This document shows positions 7,510 to 14,187 of a stretch of DNA of 21,157 bases, one piece after another; the first letter of the stretch is position 1, and every line of letters starts with the position of its first letter. The position numbers were made by a program, and so were the translations under genes. The notes beneath the pieces were generated by a model that saw only the letters and a list, made by a program, of their open reading frames with translations, was not told where the DNA came from and ran no database searches. Source of the stretch: a virus. The DNA is taken from positions 1 to 21,157 of the IMG/VR virus record IMGVR_UViG_3300047276_000314. One strand, 5' to 3'.

Positions 7510-9144
7510 ATGGCTGATGGCGATTTCCTTGGCGGACTGTTTGGCGGCATCAAAGATGCCGGGTCTGCACTCTATGGCCTTCTCGGTGGTCCGTCTGGCG
7601 CACCGGCTGCTGGTGGCACGACGCCGACCGACATCCTGCAGCAGTTGTCTCCCGAGGAGCAGCGCCGCCTGACTGCCTCGACACTCGGGCAACTTGGTGC
7701 GTCGCTGCTTGCTGCCGGTCAGAAGCAGATGCCAGCGCAGAGGGCGCAGGCTCTCGCGCAACTTGGCAACATTGGTCCAAACATTGACCTGCAACTCCAG
7801 CGTGCTGTCGCCGTGCGTAACCAGCAGGAGCAGCTGCGTCGGCAGAACGAGTTGTTCCCGCTGCAGAAGCAACAGATGGAGCTTGCTGCACGTTCGGCAC
7901 AGCAGCAACTTGGTATGCAACAGCAACAGATGGTCTTGCAGCAGTTGAAATTGCAGCGCGACATCCAGTTCCTTGAGAGCCAAGGTCTTGATGCAAGCGG
8001 TGCGAGAGAGCAACTTCGCATCATGCAACAGATGGGAGCAGGTATCCCGGGCGGCGCTCCTGCCGGTGGCGTTGGTGCCCCTGCTCCTACTGGTTCTGCT
8101 CCTGCCGTGTCTGCCGGTGCGTCTATGGCTCCCGGCGCTACTGTTCCACAGCAGGGGACTGGCTACACGCCGTCTCAGGCAGTGCGTGAAGAAGCTGTGA
8201 CCGAGCCGGGTTTTGCTCCGGGCATGATGGGTGGTGCGGCTGTTCCGACGCCTGCTCAAGCTCGCTCGATGGCTGGCGGAAACATCTACACCAATCTGAT
8301 GTATCTGGACCCGAACCGCGTCACTGCGGAAATTGGCCGCGCAGATGACAAGCAGGCTGCTTATGCAAAGCTGCTTGAGGAGAACGAGAAGGCGAAGCAG
8401 GAGCAGTTCAAGTTCGAGCGTGATCTATCGAAAGAATTTCGACCGACTGCTGACAGGTTCCGTGAAATCCAGAAAGGCATCCTCACGATGGGTGGCCTCG
8501 CTGGGAACAAGACTGGTATTTCGGACGTTGCCCTTATCACGTCTCTTTACAAAATCTTCGACCCGACCTCGGTTGTCTCGACTAACGAAGCCGGTCAGAT
8601 TGTCTCCGCAAGAGGCGTTGTGGATGGCACCTTCGAGCGCATGATGAACTCGATCATCAGTGGTCAGAAGCTGACGGATGACCAGCGAGCGCAGATTATC
8701 CAAGCTGCCCAGTCTCGTTTCAAAAACGAATATGCCGACTATGAGCGTTCGTTTGAAAATGCAAACAAGAACGCCCTCAACTATGGCGTAAACGCTGTTC
8801 GCACTGTTCAGGATGTGCGTGATCCGACAGTGGTTCAGCAGGTTCAAATGGAGCGTGATATTGAGCGCGCGTCGAAAACAATTTCGGCGAGAGACATCCT
8901 GTCGCTCGACATGGAAGGACTTCAGATGCTGAAGCCTGACATGATGAGCAAGGCAGCCAAGGATGCTTACAAAACCCGCATCCAGATGCTCACTGCTCCT
9001 CCAGAACTGCCTGAAGGCGTTCCGCAGTCTCAGGTTCAGGGTCCGCTCGATGTTCGCCGGTCTGGCGTGTTGCAGTCGCAGCGTCTGTATCAGACACTGC
9101 AACCTCGCAACCGTCGCCCCGACGAAAACATGCCGCTGTATTGA
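7510..9144 (+). CDS. Large Gln-rich internal virion / DNA-ejection protein candidate
   Basis: 544 residues; ATG 7510 follows a GAGGG ribosome-binding site. A glycine-rich, hydrophobic N-terminus (FLGGLFGGIKDAGSALYGLL) could contact membrane. Residues about 40-170 are strongly helical and Gln-rich (NELFPLQKQQMELAARSAQQ), followed by an Ala/Pro/Gly linker (about 178-225) and a charged helical C-terminal half (KLLEENEKAKQEQFKFERDL, KNEYADYERSFENANKNAL). Such low-complexity, coiled-coil-rich proteins after a virion transglycosylase are typical of ejection proteins (as P22 gp7/gp16/gp20 or T7 gp14-gp16 by role). No enzyme motif is visible. The assignment is contextual. Confidence 0.6.
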   Translation: MADGDFLGGLFGGIKDAGSALYGLLGGPSGAPAAGGTTPTDILQQLSPEEQRRLTASTLGQLGASLLAAGQKQMPAQRAQALAQLGNIGPNIDLQLQRAVAVRNQQEQLRRQNELFPLQKQQMELAARSAQQQLGMQQQQMVLQQLKLQRDIQFLESQGLDASGAREQLRIMQQMGAGIPGGAPAGGVGAPAPTGSAPAVSAGASMAPGATVPQQGTGYTPSQAVREEAVTEPGFAPGMMGGAAVPTPAQARSMAGGNIYTNLMYLDPNRVTAEIGRADDKQAAYAKLLEENEKAKQEQFKFERDLSKEFRPTADRFREIQKGILTMGGLAGNKTGISDVALITSLYKIFDPTSVVSTNEAGQIVSARGVVDGTFERMMNSIISGQKLTDDQRAQIIQAAQSRFKNEYADYERSFENANKNALNYGVNAVRTVQDVRDPTVVQQVQMERDIERASKTISARDILSLDMEGLQMLKPDMMSKAAKDAYKTRIQMLTAPPELPEGVPQSQVQGPLDVRRSGVLQSQRLYQTLQPRNRRPDENMPLY

Positions 9145-9152
9145 GGTCTGAC

Positions 9153-11138
9153 ATGGCAGAAGAAAGCGCACTCGACATCCTGAAGAAGTATCGTGCGCCT
9201 GCCGCAGATGCTGGTGAGGCTCGCGATCAGGCTGCTATGGCTGCACAAATGCGGTCCAGAGCGGGTCTGCCCGAGCAGTCGTCGTTCATCGGCGACGTGC
9301 TTGGCCGCCAATTCCTCGGCCAAGGCGTCCTGATGGGCGCGGGTGACGAGGCAGAGGCTGCTGCACGGTCGCTCGCCCGTGGCACCCGCTACGATGATGA
9401 ACTTGCTTATGTGCGCCAGAAGAACGCCATCACCCGGGCAGAGCGTCCGATTGCCTCCACGGCTGCTGAGATCACTGGTGGCCTTGCTCCTGCGTTGGCT
9501 GCAACCGTTGCAACAGGTGGAGCCGCTGCTCCTGTGATTGCAGGCGCGCGCACTGCCGGTCTGGCCGGTCAGATCGGTCGCATGGCTGGCACGGGTGCCG
9601 CAGTTGGCGGTGTTCAGGGCGGCGTCGAAGGCTTCCTGAAGGGCGAAGGCAGCGCGGCTGCACGGCTCGACAAGGCTGCCGAAGAAGCAGTTCAAGGCGC
9701 GCTATTCGGCGGCGCGGTTGGCGCTGCTTTCCCGGCTGGCGCTGCTGCGTATCGCGCGGTGACGAGGCCGCCTGAGCAGCTGGCGGCTGGCGTGTTGCAG
9801 CGGTCGCTTCAGCAAGAGGGCATGACGGTGGATGACCTGCTGCGGGCATACCAGCAGCGGCAGGCGACTGGCGTGAAGCCTGAGATCGCCTCTGAGGTTC
9901 TGCCTCCGGGAAGCGCGCTGGAAGCACAGGCTCGCCTTGTTGCCCAGACGCCCGGGGCGCAGAGGGCTGGCGTCGGGCAGCAGCTGCAAGAGCGTGCCGC
10001 AGGTCAGACGCAGCGGCTGGAGGAGGAGTTTACCCGCGCCATCGGGCAGCAGAAGAACATCTTCGCTTCACTCGATGAGCTTGCTGCCACTCGTGCAGAG
10101 ATCGCAAAGCCGCTTTATGCGAAGGTCGATCCGATGGTGGCGCGATCCGATGAATTGGATGCGCTCATCAAGAAGGTTCCAAACAGCGTCTTTTCTGAAT
10201 TGGAATCTGTGGCGGATATTCGCGGCATCACCCCGGCGACTATTATCAAGCGCAACGAAAAGAACGCGAAAGAAATCGCCCGCGACTACACGTTTGCCGA
10301 AGTGGACAGCATCCAAAGGGCGCTCGATGACGCGGCGTCTGCGGCATACCGTGATGGCAAGGGAAACCTTGGCGGCGATCTGAAGTCTCTGCGTGATGCC
10401 ATAGTGGCTTCTGCCGAGAAGCAAAATGCTGACTACAAGCAAGCCCGCGCCATCTGGTCTGACACCCGGGCTGCCGAGCGGCAAATGATGGAAGGCCAGA
10501 AGGTCTTCAAGACACGGCCAGAGCTGATTGAGAAGTCGGTGAAGGATATGTCGCCGTCCGACAAGGACGCATATCTGGTTGGCGTCTTCGATGCCTTCTC
10601 TGGCGTTCTGAACGGTCGAGTAACTGGCGAGGATGTCACGCGGGCCTTCCGCACAGGCCGCGCTAAGCAGCAAATGGAAGCTGCCATCAAGGCTGCATGG
10701 AACGATCCCGCTGAGGCGAAGCGCGTCACGGATAACCTGTTCGCCAACATTGAGCGTGAGGCGCGGATGTCTGCGTCCAAAAACAAGCTGCTTGGTGGAT
10801 CACAGACAGCGCAGACGCTAACGCAGCAAGAGAGCAACCTTGCCGCCATGAGCCCATTGGCTGCCATGGCGCAGGAGATGGCTGCTGGCGGTCCCACGAT
10901 CGGCATGATCGGCAGGGCTGCTCAGGGCGTCGGGCAGGCCATCCAGAAGGGCCTCACGCCTGCACGGCAGGAGGCGGCGAACGAGCAGCTGCGAAAGGTT
11001 CTGTTCGCCCGCTCCGAGGCCGACCTGCGCCGCGAGTTGGAGGCGATGCAGGCCATGCTGGCCGCGCGGCAATACACGGCTCCCACTGGAGCCCGGGCGC
11101 TGGTTCCCGGCCTGCTTGGAGGCGCACTGAACCAGTAG
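9153..11138 (+). CDS. Large Ala-rich internal virion / DNA-ejection protein candidate
   Basis: 661 residues. ATG 9153 is preceded by GAGGT at 9143-9147; a TTG at 9141 is possible but lacks a site. Residues about 95-200 are Ala/Gly-rich with GxxxG-like spacing (AGLAGQIGRMAGTGAAVGG, LFGGAVGAAFPAGAAAY), as in membrane-penetrating ejection proteins. The middle is helical and charged (LEEEFTRAIGQQKNIFASLD, DSIQRALDDAASAAYRDGKG). The C-terminal part carries AIKAAWNDPAEAKRV and further helices. This is the last gene before a strong terminator, so it closes the late operon. Length and composition suit a P22 gp16/T7 gp16-like role, but no catalytic domain is seen. Confidence 0.6.
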   Translation: MAEESALDILKKYRAPAADAGEARDQAAMAAQMRSRAGLPEQSSFIGDVLGRQFLGQGVLMGAGDEAEAAARSLARGTRYDDELAYVRQKNAITRAERPIASTAAEITGGLAPALAATVATGGAAAPVIAGARTAGLAGQIGRMAGTGAAVGGVQGGVEGFLKGEGSAAARLDKAAEEAVQGALFGGAVGAAFPAGAAAYRAVTRPPEQLAAGVLQRSLQQEGMTVDDLLRAYQQRQATGVKPEIASEVLPPGSALEAQARLVAQTPGAQRAGVGQQLQERAAGQTQRLEEEFTRAIGQQKNIFASLDELAATRAEIAKPLYAKVDPMVARSDELDALIKKVPNSVFSELESVADIRGITPATIIKRNEKNAKEIARDYTFAEVDSIQRALDDAASAAYRDGKGNLGGDLKSLRDAIVASAEKQNADYKQARAIWSDTRAAERQMMEGQKVFKTRPELIEKSVKDMSPSDKDAYLVGVFDAFSGVLNGRVTGEDVTRAFRTGRAKQQMEAAIKAAWNDPAEAKRVTDNLFANIEREARMSASKNKLLGGSQTAQTLTQQESNLAAMSPLAAMAQEMAAGGPTIGMIGRAAQGVGQAIQKGLTPARQEAANEQLRKVLFARSEADLRRELEAMQAMLAARQYTAPTGARALVPGLLGGALNQ

Positions 11139-11139
11139 C

Positions 11140-11157
11140 CTGTCAAACTTTTGACAG
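11140..11157. repeat. Inverted repeat CTGTCAA-ACTT-TTGACAG after the late operon
   Basis: Perfect 7-bp arms with a 4-nt loop start two bases after the stop codon of the last virion gene. No T-run follows, so it is not a classical terminator by itself. An 18-nt near-copy lies in the promoter spacer at 20405-20422 (15 of 18 bases the same), which suggests a protein-binding operator rather than only an RNA hairpin. Confidence 0.6.
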
Positions 11158-11175
11158 CGTTAACCATAGCAACAT

Positions 11176-11212
11176 GCAGCCTGCGGAAATTATCCACAGG
11201 CTGCGTTTTTTT
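11176..11212 (+). terminator. Intrinsic terminator of the virion operon
   Basis: Arms GCAGCCTG (11176-11183) and CAGGCTGC (11197-11204) pair perfectly, with an inner GGA/TCC extension, and a run of seven T begins at 11206. This is a strong rho-independent terminator 38 nt after the last virion gene. It separates late transcription from the early operon promoter just downstream. The loop and right arm contain a perfect DnaA box, listed separately. Confidence 0.85.
11190..11198 (+). promoter_or_regulatory. Perfect DnaA box TTATCCACA inside the terminator hairpin
   Basis: TTATCCACA equals the consensus high-affinity DnaA box. A chance match in 21 kb is not negligible (about one in six for both strands), but its place between a terminator and the early promoter, and a DnaA domain-IV-like gene 500 nt downstream, make it notable. 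It may let DnaA, of host or phage, influence early transcription. Confidence 0.5.
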
Positions 11213-11213
11213 G

Positions 11214-11242
11214 TTTGCATCTCCCGCCAGACCGTCTATGAT
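11214..11242 (+). promoter_or_regulatory. Sigma70-like early promoter
   Basis: TTTGCA (11214-11219) and TATGAT (11237-11242) are 17 bp apart; the -10 matches consensus at five of six, the -35 at four of six. It lies just after the terminator and before the first small early gene, so it is the best candidate for the start of the early operon. A weak hairpin (CAGGC 11255-11259 with GCCTG 11268-11272) lies in the leader. Confidence 0.6.
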
Positions 11243-11294
11243 TTTTTGCATGGACAGGCGCTGATTTGCCTGACCGGCAACGATGGAGACGACC

Positions 11295-11387
11295 ATGATC
11301 CGCGAAGTCATCTATGAAATCCTGAACGCATCGGCTGCTCTCAGCGTGCTGGCCTTCGTCCTGATCCTGTGTCTGGCGATGGCATGA
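11295..11387 (+). CDS. 30-residue hydrophobic membrane peptide
   Basis: A 30-codon frame starts at ATG 11295 with GGAG at 11285-11288, six bases of spacing. After a charged MIREVIYEIL start, residues 11-30 (NASAALSVLAFVLILCLAMA) form one hydrophobic helix that runs to the C-terminus. It is the first gene after the early promoter and overlaps the next frame as ATGA. It could be a small membrane-active early peptide or only a translated leader. It has no family I recognise. Confidence 0.5.
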   Translation: MIREVIYEILNASAALSVLAFVLILCLAMA

Positions 11388-11584
11388 CCGACGCACCGTT
11401 CGTCATCGCATTAACGCTGTTTTTATTTCTACCGGCGATCATTCTTCTGGTCGCCGTGGTCGTGGGGGTTCGAGATGCTGACAAGAAATCCGATAGAACT
11501 GAAAGAGGAACACAAGGGGTTCTGGGTTCTGACCTATTTCGGCGAGGAAGTCGGGGTGATCGAGAAGCTGACCCGAAACAATAA
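11384..11584 (+). CDS. Small single-TM protein, possible
   Basis: 66 residues from ATG 11384, coupled to the previous peptide by ATGA. Residues about 5-28 (PFVIALTLFLFLPAIILLVA onward) are a clear TM helix, followed by a very charged tail rich in Asp, Arg, Lys and Gly. The last 110 nt overlap another credible gene in a different frame, and the tail may be out-of-frame noise, so only the hydrophobic half is persuasive. Unknown function. Confidence 0.4.
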   Translation: MTDAPFVIALTLFLFLPAIILLVAVVVGVRDADKKSDRTERGTQGVLGSDLFRRGSRGDREADPKQ

Positions 11585-11690
11585 GAAAGCAGATGTCCCT
11601 GTGTGGCGTGTCTGCTCGGTGCATGGTGAACTCGACTACTGCGGCTCACTCGGTTCCGCCCGCAGCCGCCTGATGGAGATGCACCATTGA
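11475..11690 (+). CDS. Small soluble early protein, unknown
   Basis: 71 residues, ATG 11475 with GGGGG a few bases upstream. The sequence (HKGFWVLTYFGEEVGVIEKL, then VPVWRVCSVHGELDYCGSLG) reads as a compact beta-rich domain followed by a basic helix (SARSRLMEMHH). Two Cys residues are present but no clear zinc motif. It overlaps the preceding TM frame by 110 nt, which makes one of the two starts uncertain. It overlaps the TTG of the next gene by four bases, as is usual in this operon. Confidence 0.55.
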   Translation: MLTRNPIELKEEHKGFWVLTYFGEEVGVIEKLTRNNKKADVPVWRVCSVHGELDYCGSLGSARSRLMEMHH

Positions 11691-12340
11691 ACGCGCACCA
11701 ACTTGCCCAGCACTACAGGGACGTTCTCAGCCGCACTCGCGCCAAGGCACAGGCAGCAGTGGTAATACCACAGAAGCCGCAGAAAAAACTGCCTGAACCA
11801 TTTGTGCCGCTGCCTGATCCTCGCGTCGTCCCGCGTGAGGACATCAGAAAAATCACGCGCGACATCTTCATGAAGTGGTTCATCGAGACAAATCAGGACA
11901 AGCTGGTCACAGTTTGCCTGCCGTCAGAGGCGCGCCAGATCACGAATAAGGTTCTCAAGCGGCACGGGCTAACGATGGAGCAGGCGTTCTGCCGAAGCCG
12001 CGCGACATTCATCTGCGAGTGCCGACATGAGGTTTGGTTCGCCCTCGCAGCTAACGGATATGGATACGCACAAATTGGCCGAATGTTCGGTCGTGACCAC
12101 ACTAGCATCATGCACGGTGTGAAAAGTTGGAGGATGAGAAGTGGCCGAGAATATACAGACTACATTGGCAACCCGACAGCAATCGCACGGAGACTTTCGG
12201 CACGTCGCAACAACCTCGCAAAATCTGAAGCGCGTGTTGAACTCGACAAGTATCTGGAGCGACTTGGAGCCATGGCAGCAGGAGGCGATGGAGCAAATCT
12301 GCATGAAGCTGGCCCGCATCATGTCGGGGAACAGCTTTGA
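11687..12340 (+). CDS. DnaA domain-IV-like DNA-binding protein
   Basis: 217 residues from TTG 11687, supported by GGAG at 11675-11678 and by the absence of an early ATG. Residues about 95-147 resemble the C-terminal DNA-binding domain of DnaA: a helix with CRHEVWFALAANGYGYAQIG, then FGRDHTSIMHG (134-144), the signature that reads DnaA boxes in bacterial initiators. The AAA+ ATPase domain is absent, so this is not a full initiator. It may bind DnaA boxes and either compete with host DnaA or recruit replication factors; TTATCCACA lies 490 nt upstream. From codon 152 the frame overlaps the next gene by 200 nt, and the Arg-rich tail looks unlike a folded domain. Confidence 0.75.
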   Translation: MNAHQLAQHYRDVLSRTRAKAQAAVVIPQKPQKKLPEPFVPLPDPRVVPREDIRKITRDIFMKWFIETNQDKLVTVCLPSEARQITNKVLKRHGLTMEQAFCRSRATFICECRHEVWFALAANGYGYAQIGRMFGRDHTSIMHGVKSWRMRSGREYTDYIGNPTAIARRLSARRNNLAKSEARVELDKYLERLGAMAAGGDGANLHEAGPHHVGEQL

Positions 12341-12518
12341 CATCGACCACTGGCACGACATTGCCGGGTATGCGTCACTGGTCGTCCGTGAGATCGAGCG
12401 TCGAGAGGTCGAGTATCAACTGGAGCAGGGTATTCGAAAAGCAGCAGAAGAAGCCGCGCGTCAACAAGCAACGATGCAAGAGATGATAAGGGAGATGCCT
12501 GATGAGCCGAGGGAATAA
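12141..12518 (+). CDS. DUF6378-like phage protein
   Basis: 125 residues from GTG 12141, chosen because GGAGG sits at 12129-12133 with seven bases of spacing. The block HGDFRHVATTSQNLKRVLN, then LEPWQQEAMEQICMKLARIM, then SGNSFDIDHWHDIAGYASLV matches DUF6378 as I know it from phages: GDF near the start, K-ARI-SG, and DHW-DIAGYA. The C-terminal 35 residues are a Glu/Arg/Ala helix. The function of the family is unknown; it appears in early or replication regions. The first third is encoded within the DnaA-like frame, and its end overlaps the next gene by 17 nt. Confidence 0.8.
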   Translation: MAENIQTTLATRQQSHGDFRHVATTSQNLKRVLNSTSIWSDLEPWQQEAMEQICMKLARIMSGNSFDIDHWHDIAGYASLVVREIERREVEYQLEQGIRKAAEEAARQQATMQEMIREMPDEPRE

Positions 12519-12786
12519 CCAGCTGGCGCAATACGTCGCCCGCATCGAAAAACTGGAGGATGAGAAGGACGACTTAAAGCTGTCTCTTGCTGACCTGTAC
12601 ACAGAGATCAAATCCGCCGGGTACGACACCAAGATCGTCCGCAAGATCATCTCATTGCGACGCAGGACGCCCCAGCAGCGGCAGGAAGAACAGGCGCTGA
12701 TGGCGACCTACATGGATGCCTTGGGCATGGACAGCCTGCCACTATGGCAAGCGGCAGGAGGCAAGGATGGCGAACCTAACGACTGA
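12502..12786 (+). CDS. GapR / DUF2312 nucleoid-associated protein
   Basis: 94 residues. The N-terminal three quarters (NNQLAQYVARIEKLEDEKDD, then LKLSLADLYTEIKSAGYDTK, then IVRKIISLRRRTPQQRQEEQ, then MATYMDALG) match the whole length of alphaproteobacterial GapR/DUF2312, including the long first helix, the GYDTKIVRKI region and the terminal YMDALG. GapR dimers or tetramers clamp over-twisted DNA ahead of replication and transcription and stimulate type II topoisomerases. The phage copy ends in an extra 18 or so residues (SLPLWQAAGGKDGEPND). Start ATG 12502 follows AGGGAG. It may handle torsional stress at the phage origin or alter host chromatin. The match supports an alphaproteobacterial host. 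Confidence 0.88.
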   Translation: MSRGNNQLAQYVARIEKLEDEKDDLKLSLADLYTEIKSAGYDTKIVRKIISLRRRTPQQRQEEQALMATYMDALGMDSLPLWQAAGGKDGEPND

Positions 12787-13093
12787 TGAGGCGCTGAACC
12801 ACCTGCGGGATGGAATGTACACTGGCCGCGAGATTATCCAGTACGACTACAGGACAGTTCTCGAACTGTACAACGCATTCAAGGAGTTGGCGTGGCACCA
12901 CAAGCGCACGACTGCTGAGTTGAACATGTGCAGGGGCGACCGTGTGCATGACTACGAAGACAGGCAGAAGCAATTTGCTGCGTATCAGGATGCGTTGAGA
13001 CAGTATGCCTGCGAATGTGAGAAGCAGTGCGACCCGGAAATGGTTAACGACGACTACTGCGGATGGAAGGCGAAGCAGCTGCTGGGATTGTAA
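12767..13093 (+). CDS. Hypothetical early protein with Cys-rich C-terminus
   Basis: 108 residues from ATG 12767, selected because AGGAGG (12756-12761) lies five bases before it; the frame is open further upstream but inside the GapR gene. The start (TTDEALNHLRDGMYTGREII) and middle (LYNAFKELAWHHKRTTAELN) are helical. The last third has Cys residues in CECEKQC and DDYCGW, which could bind a metal, though spacing fits no zinc finger I know. Overlaps GapR by 20 nt. No function assigned. Confidence 0.7.
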   Translation: MANLTTDEALNHLRDGMYTGREIIQYDYRTVLELYNAFKELAWHHKRTTAELNMCRGDRVHDYEDRQKQFAAYQDALRQYACECEKQCDPEMVNDDYCGWKAKQLLGL

Positions 13094-13232
13094 TGCCGTG
13101 GCGTGAGCCCCATGACCCCGGGACTGGAGCTGGGAGCCCTGTTCGCAGGGAACAGTGAACCTCCTGATGGAGCCACGGGGAGCAAGGTTTGGGTCGGCCT
13201 TGCTCCATTTTATCTAGATGAGGATGAGGAAC
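13094..13232 (+). other. Structured intergenic RNA region
   Basis: The longest gene-free stretch in the early operon has several strong hairpins. CCCTG-TTCG-CAGGG (13137-13150) has a UUCG tetraloop. It is exclusive with CTGTTC-GCAGG-GAACAG (13139-13155), because both use the same bases. GGAGCAAGG pairs with CCTTGCTCC (13179-13206). Only tiny frames (about 20 codons) are open. It may be a small RNA, an attenuator or an mRNA processing site. I do not recognise a known riboswitch or tRNA. Confidence 0.45.
13179..13212 (+). terminator. Terminator-like hairpin, weak T tract
   Basis: Nine perfect base pairs (GGAGCAAGG 13179-13187 with CCTTGCTCC 13198-13206) enclose a 10-nt loop, followed by ATTTTAT. 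The T tract is short, so it would be a partial terminator or attenuator within the early operon rather than a full stop. Confidence 0.4.
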
Positions 13233-13427
13233 ATGAAAGTTAAAGAATACCGGGAGCATCTGGACAGCACCCTGAAGAACCTGAACCGGCAGGACATGTG
13301 GGACAAGGCTTTCCTTGTCGCCATGCAGGGGCTGCTATCTAACGCACCATCGACGCCTGCTCTTATGGCTGCATCAGCTGCCCAGTATGCCGACGCCATG
13401 GTGACTGAATGGGAGAAGCGCAAATGA
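13233..13427 (+). CDS. Small early protein, phage hypothetical
   Basis: 64 residues from ATG 13233, with AGGA at 13221-13224; an in-frame ATG at 13218 directly after a TAG is possible. It begins MKVKEYREHLDSTLKNLN and ends with AASAAQYADAMVTEWEKRK, an Ala-Asp-Ala-Met helix end common in very small phage proteins I have seen described only as hypothetical. No motif gives a function. It ends with an ATGA overlap with the next gene and follows the structured RNA region, which may control it. Confidence 0.65.
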   Translation: MKVKEYREHLDSTLKNLNRQDMWDKAFLVAMQGLLSNAPSTPALMAASAAQYADAMVTEWEKRK

Positions 13428-13666
13428 GCAAGCTGCCTGATGAACTGCGCGAGTGGTCAGAGGGAGATGCTTATCTTGCACCTCGAAAGACGAAGCGGAT
13501 GTTGGATGAAGCCGCCGACCGCATTGAGCAACTGGAGGCCGCTCTGAACAAATGGCTGCATTACGACTGCGGCCCTTATGACAGCGGCACAGACATGATG
13601 CGTGATTACCTAGACGCTTTGGACGCGACCCGCGCCGCAATGGAGGGGAAAGATGCAGAACGATGA
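13424..13666 (+). CDS. Small early protein with AADRIEQLE helix (repeat family member A)
   Basis: 80 residues, ATG 13424, with GGGAG nine bases upstream. Residues about 27-42 (LDEAADRIEQLEAALN) form a heptad helix, encoded by a 23-nt stretch found again in the gene at 13963. The end reads AAMEGKDAER, whose codons contain the TGGAGGGGAAAGATG junction that serves as ribosome-binding site and start of the next gene. Similar small AADRIEQLE proteins are frequent in phage early operons without known function. Confidence 0.7.
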   Translation: MSKLPDELREWSEGDAYLAPRKTKRMLDEAADRIEQLEAALNKWLHYDCGPYDSGTDMMRDYLDALDATRAAMEGKDAER

Positions 13667-13970
13667 AATAGTTGATCTGGCGAAACGCATGTGGGTCGCT
13701 TACTCCATACGGGCCGGAGGCAAGACGTTCGACGGCAAGCCGTTGCCTAGTTGGGACGAGCTTGGCGAGGATAGGCAGGCGTGCTGGGTTGCTGCGGCTA
13801 AGGTTCCATATGCCCGCATTGAGCGGCTATGGATGTGGCTTAGTCGGGCTTATTTCGCTTTGTCAAACGCCGCGCATTGCAAAACGTATGAGGGCGGTCC
13901 TTTAAATGAGCCAGTCATTGGCATCATTTTGAAAAACGCGCTTATCGCGCTGGAGGGGAAAGATGGCTAA
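13653..13970 (+). CDS. Hypothetical early protein (ends in LEGKDG)
   Basis: 105 residues from ATG 13653, with GGAGGGG at 13642-13648. The N-terminal half (DLAKRMWVAYSIRAGGKTFD, then PSWDELGEDRQACWVAAAK) resembles a phage pattern with W-x3-Y and a polar helix, followed by a Trp/Leu helix (IERLWMWLSRAYFALS). The last six residues, LEGKDG, repeat those of the gene at 14177 because both ends are built from the same junction sequence. No enzymatic motif is visible. Overlap of eight bases with the next gene. Confidence 0.7.
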   Translation: MQNDEIVDLAKRMWVAYSIRAGGKTFDGKPLPSWDELGEDRQACWVAAAKVPYARIERLWMWLSRAYFALSNAAHCKTYEGGPLNEPVIGIILKNALIALEGKDG

Positions 13971-14187
13971 AACACTTTTAGATCGCCTTCGCAGTTATTT
14001 GGAATGGCGAGAGGATTGGCCGAGTAAGGAAATCCCCTTGGTGATTGACCGCATTGAGCAACTGGAGGCTCAGACGGCGACGTTAAGAGCCGCCATGAAT
14101 GACGTGCTGTCGTATGTGTCCCGCGCCGATTACTACTACATGGAGCCTCAGACGATTGAGGTGATGAGGGAAAACAATGGCGGATGA
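13963..14187 (+). CDS. Small early protein with DRIEQLE helix (repeat family member C)
   Basis: 74 residues, ATG 13963 within the repeated junction TGGAGGGGAAAGATG (13951-13965). Residues 28-35 (IDRIEQLE) and flanks share 23 identical nucleotides with the gene at 13424 (14047-14069 against 13517-13539). The start LLDRLRSYLEWREDW is another amphipathic helix. The C-terminal half has YYYMEPQTIEV, perhaps a turn and strand. Unknown function; likely a coiled-coil dimer. Confidence 0.65.
   Translation: MAKTLLDRLRSYLEWREDWPSKEIPLVIDRIEQLEAQTATLRAAMNDVLSYVSRADYYYMEPQTIEVMRENNGG

Noticed and set aside
11151-11179. Promoter starting from TTGACA in the inverted repeat
   Set aside because: The -35 is perfect, but no acceptable -10 occurs 16-18 bp downstream; the promoter at 11214-11242 is better.
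13093-13217. Two chained tiny frames (21 and 20 codons) linked by TAATG and GTGA overlaps
   Set aside because: The overlaps look tidy, but the peptides have no recognisable character, and the stretch is better explained by RNA hairpins. Kept only as a remote possibility.
13094-13217. tRNA gene in the structured gap
   Set aside because: No acceptor stem closing a cloverleaf and no T-loop consensus (GTTCRANNC); the TTCG belongs to a tetraloop hairpin.
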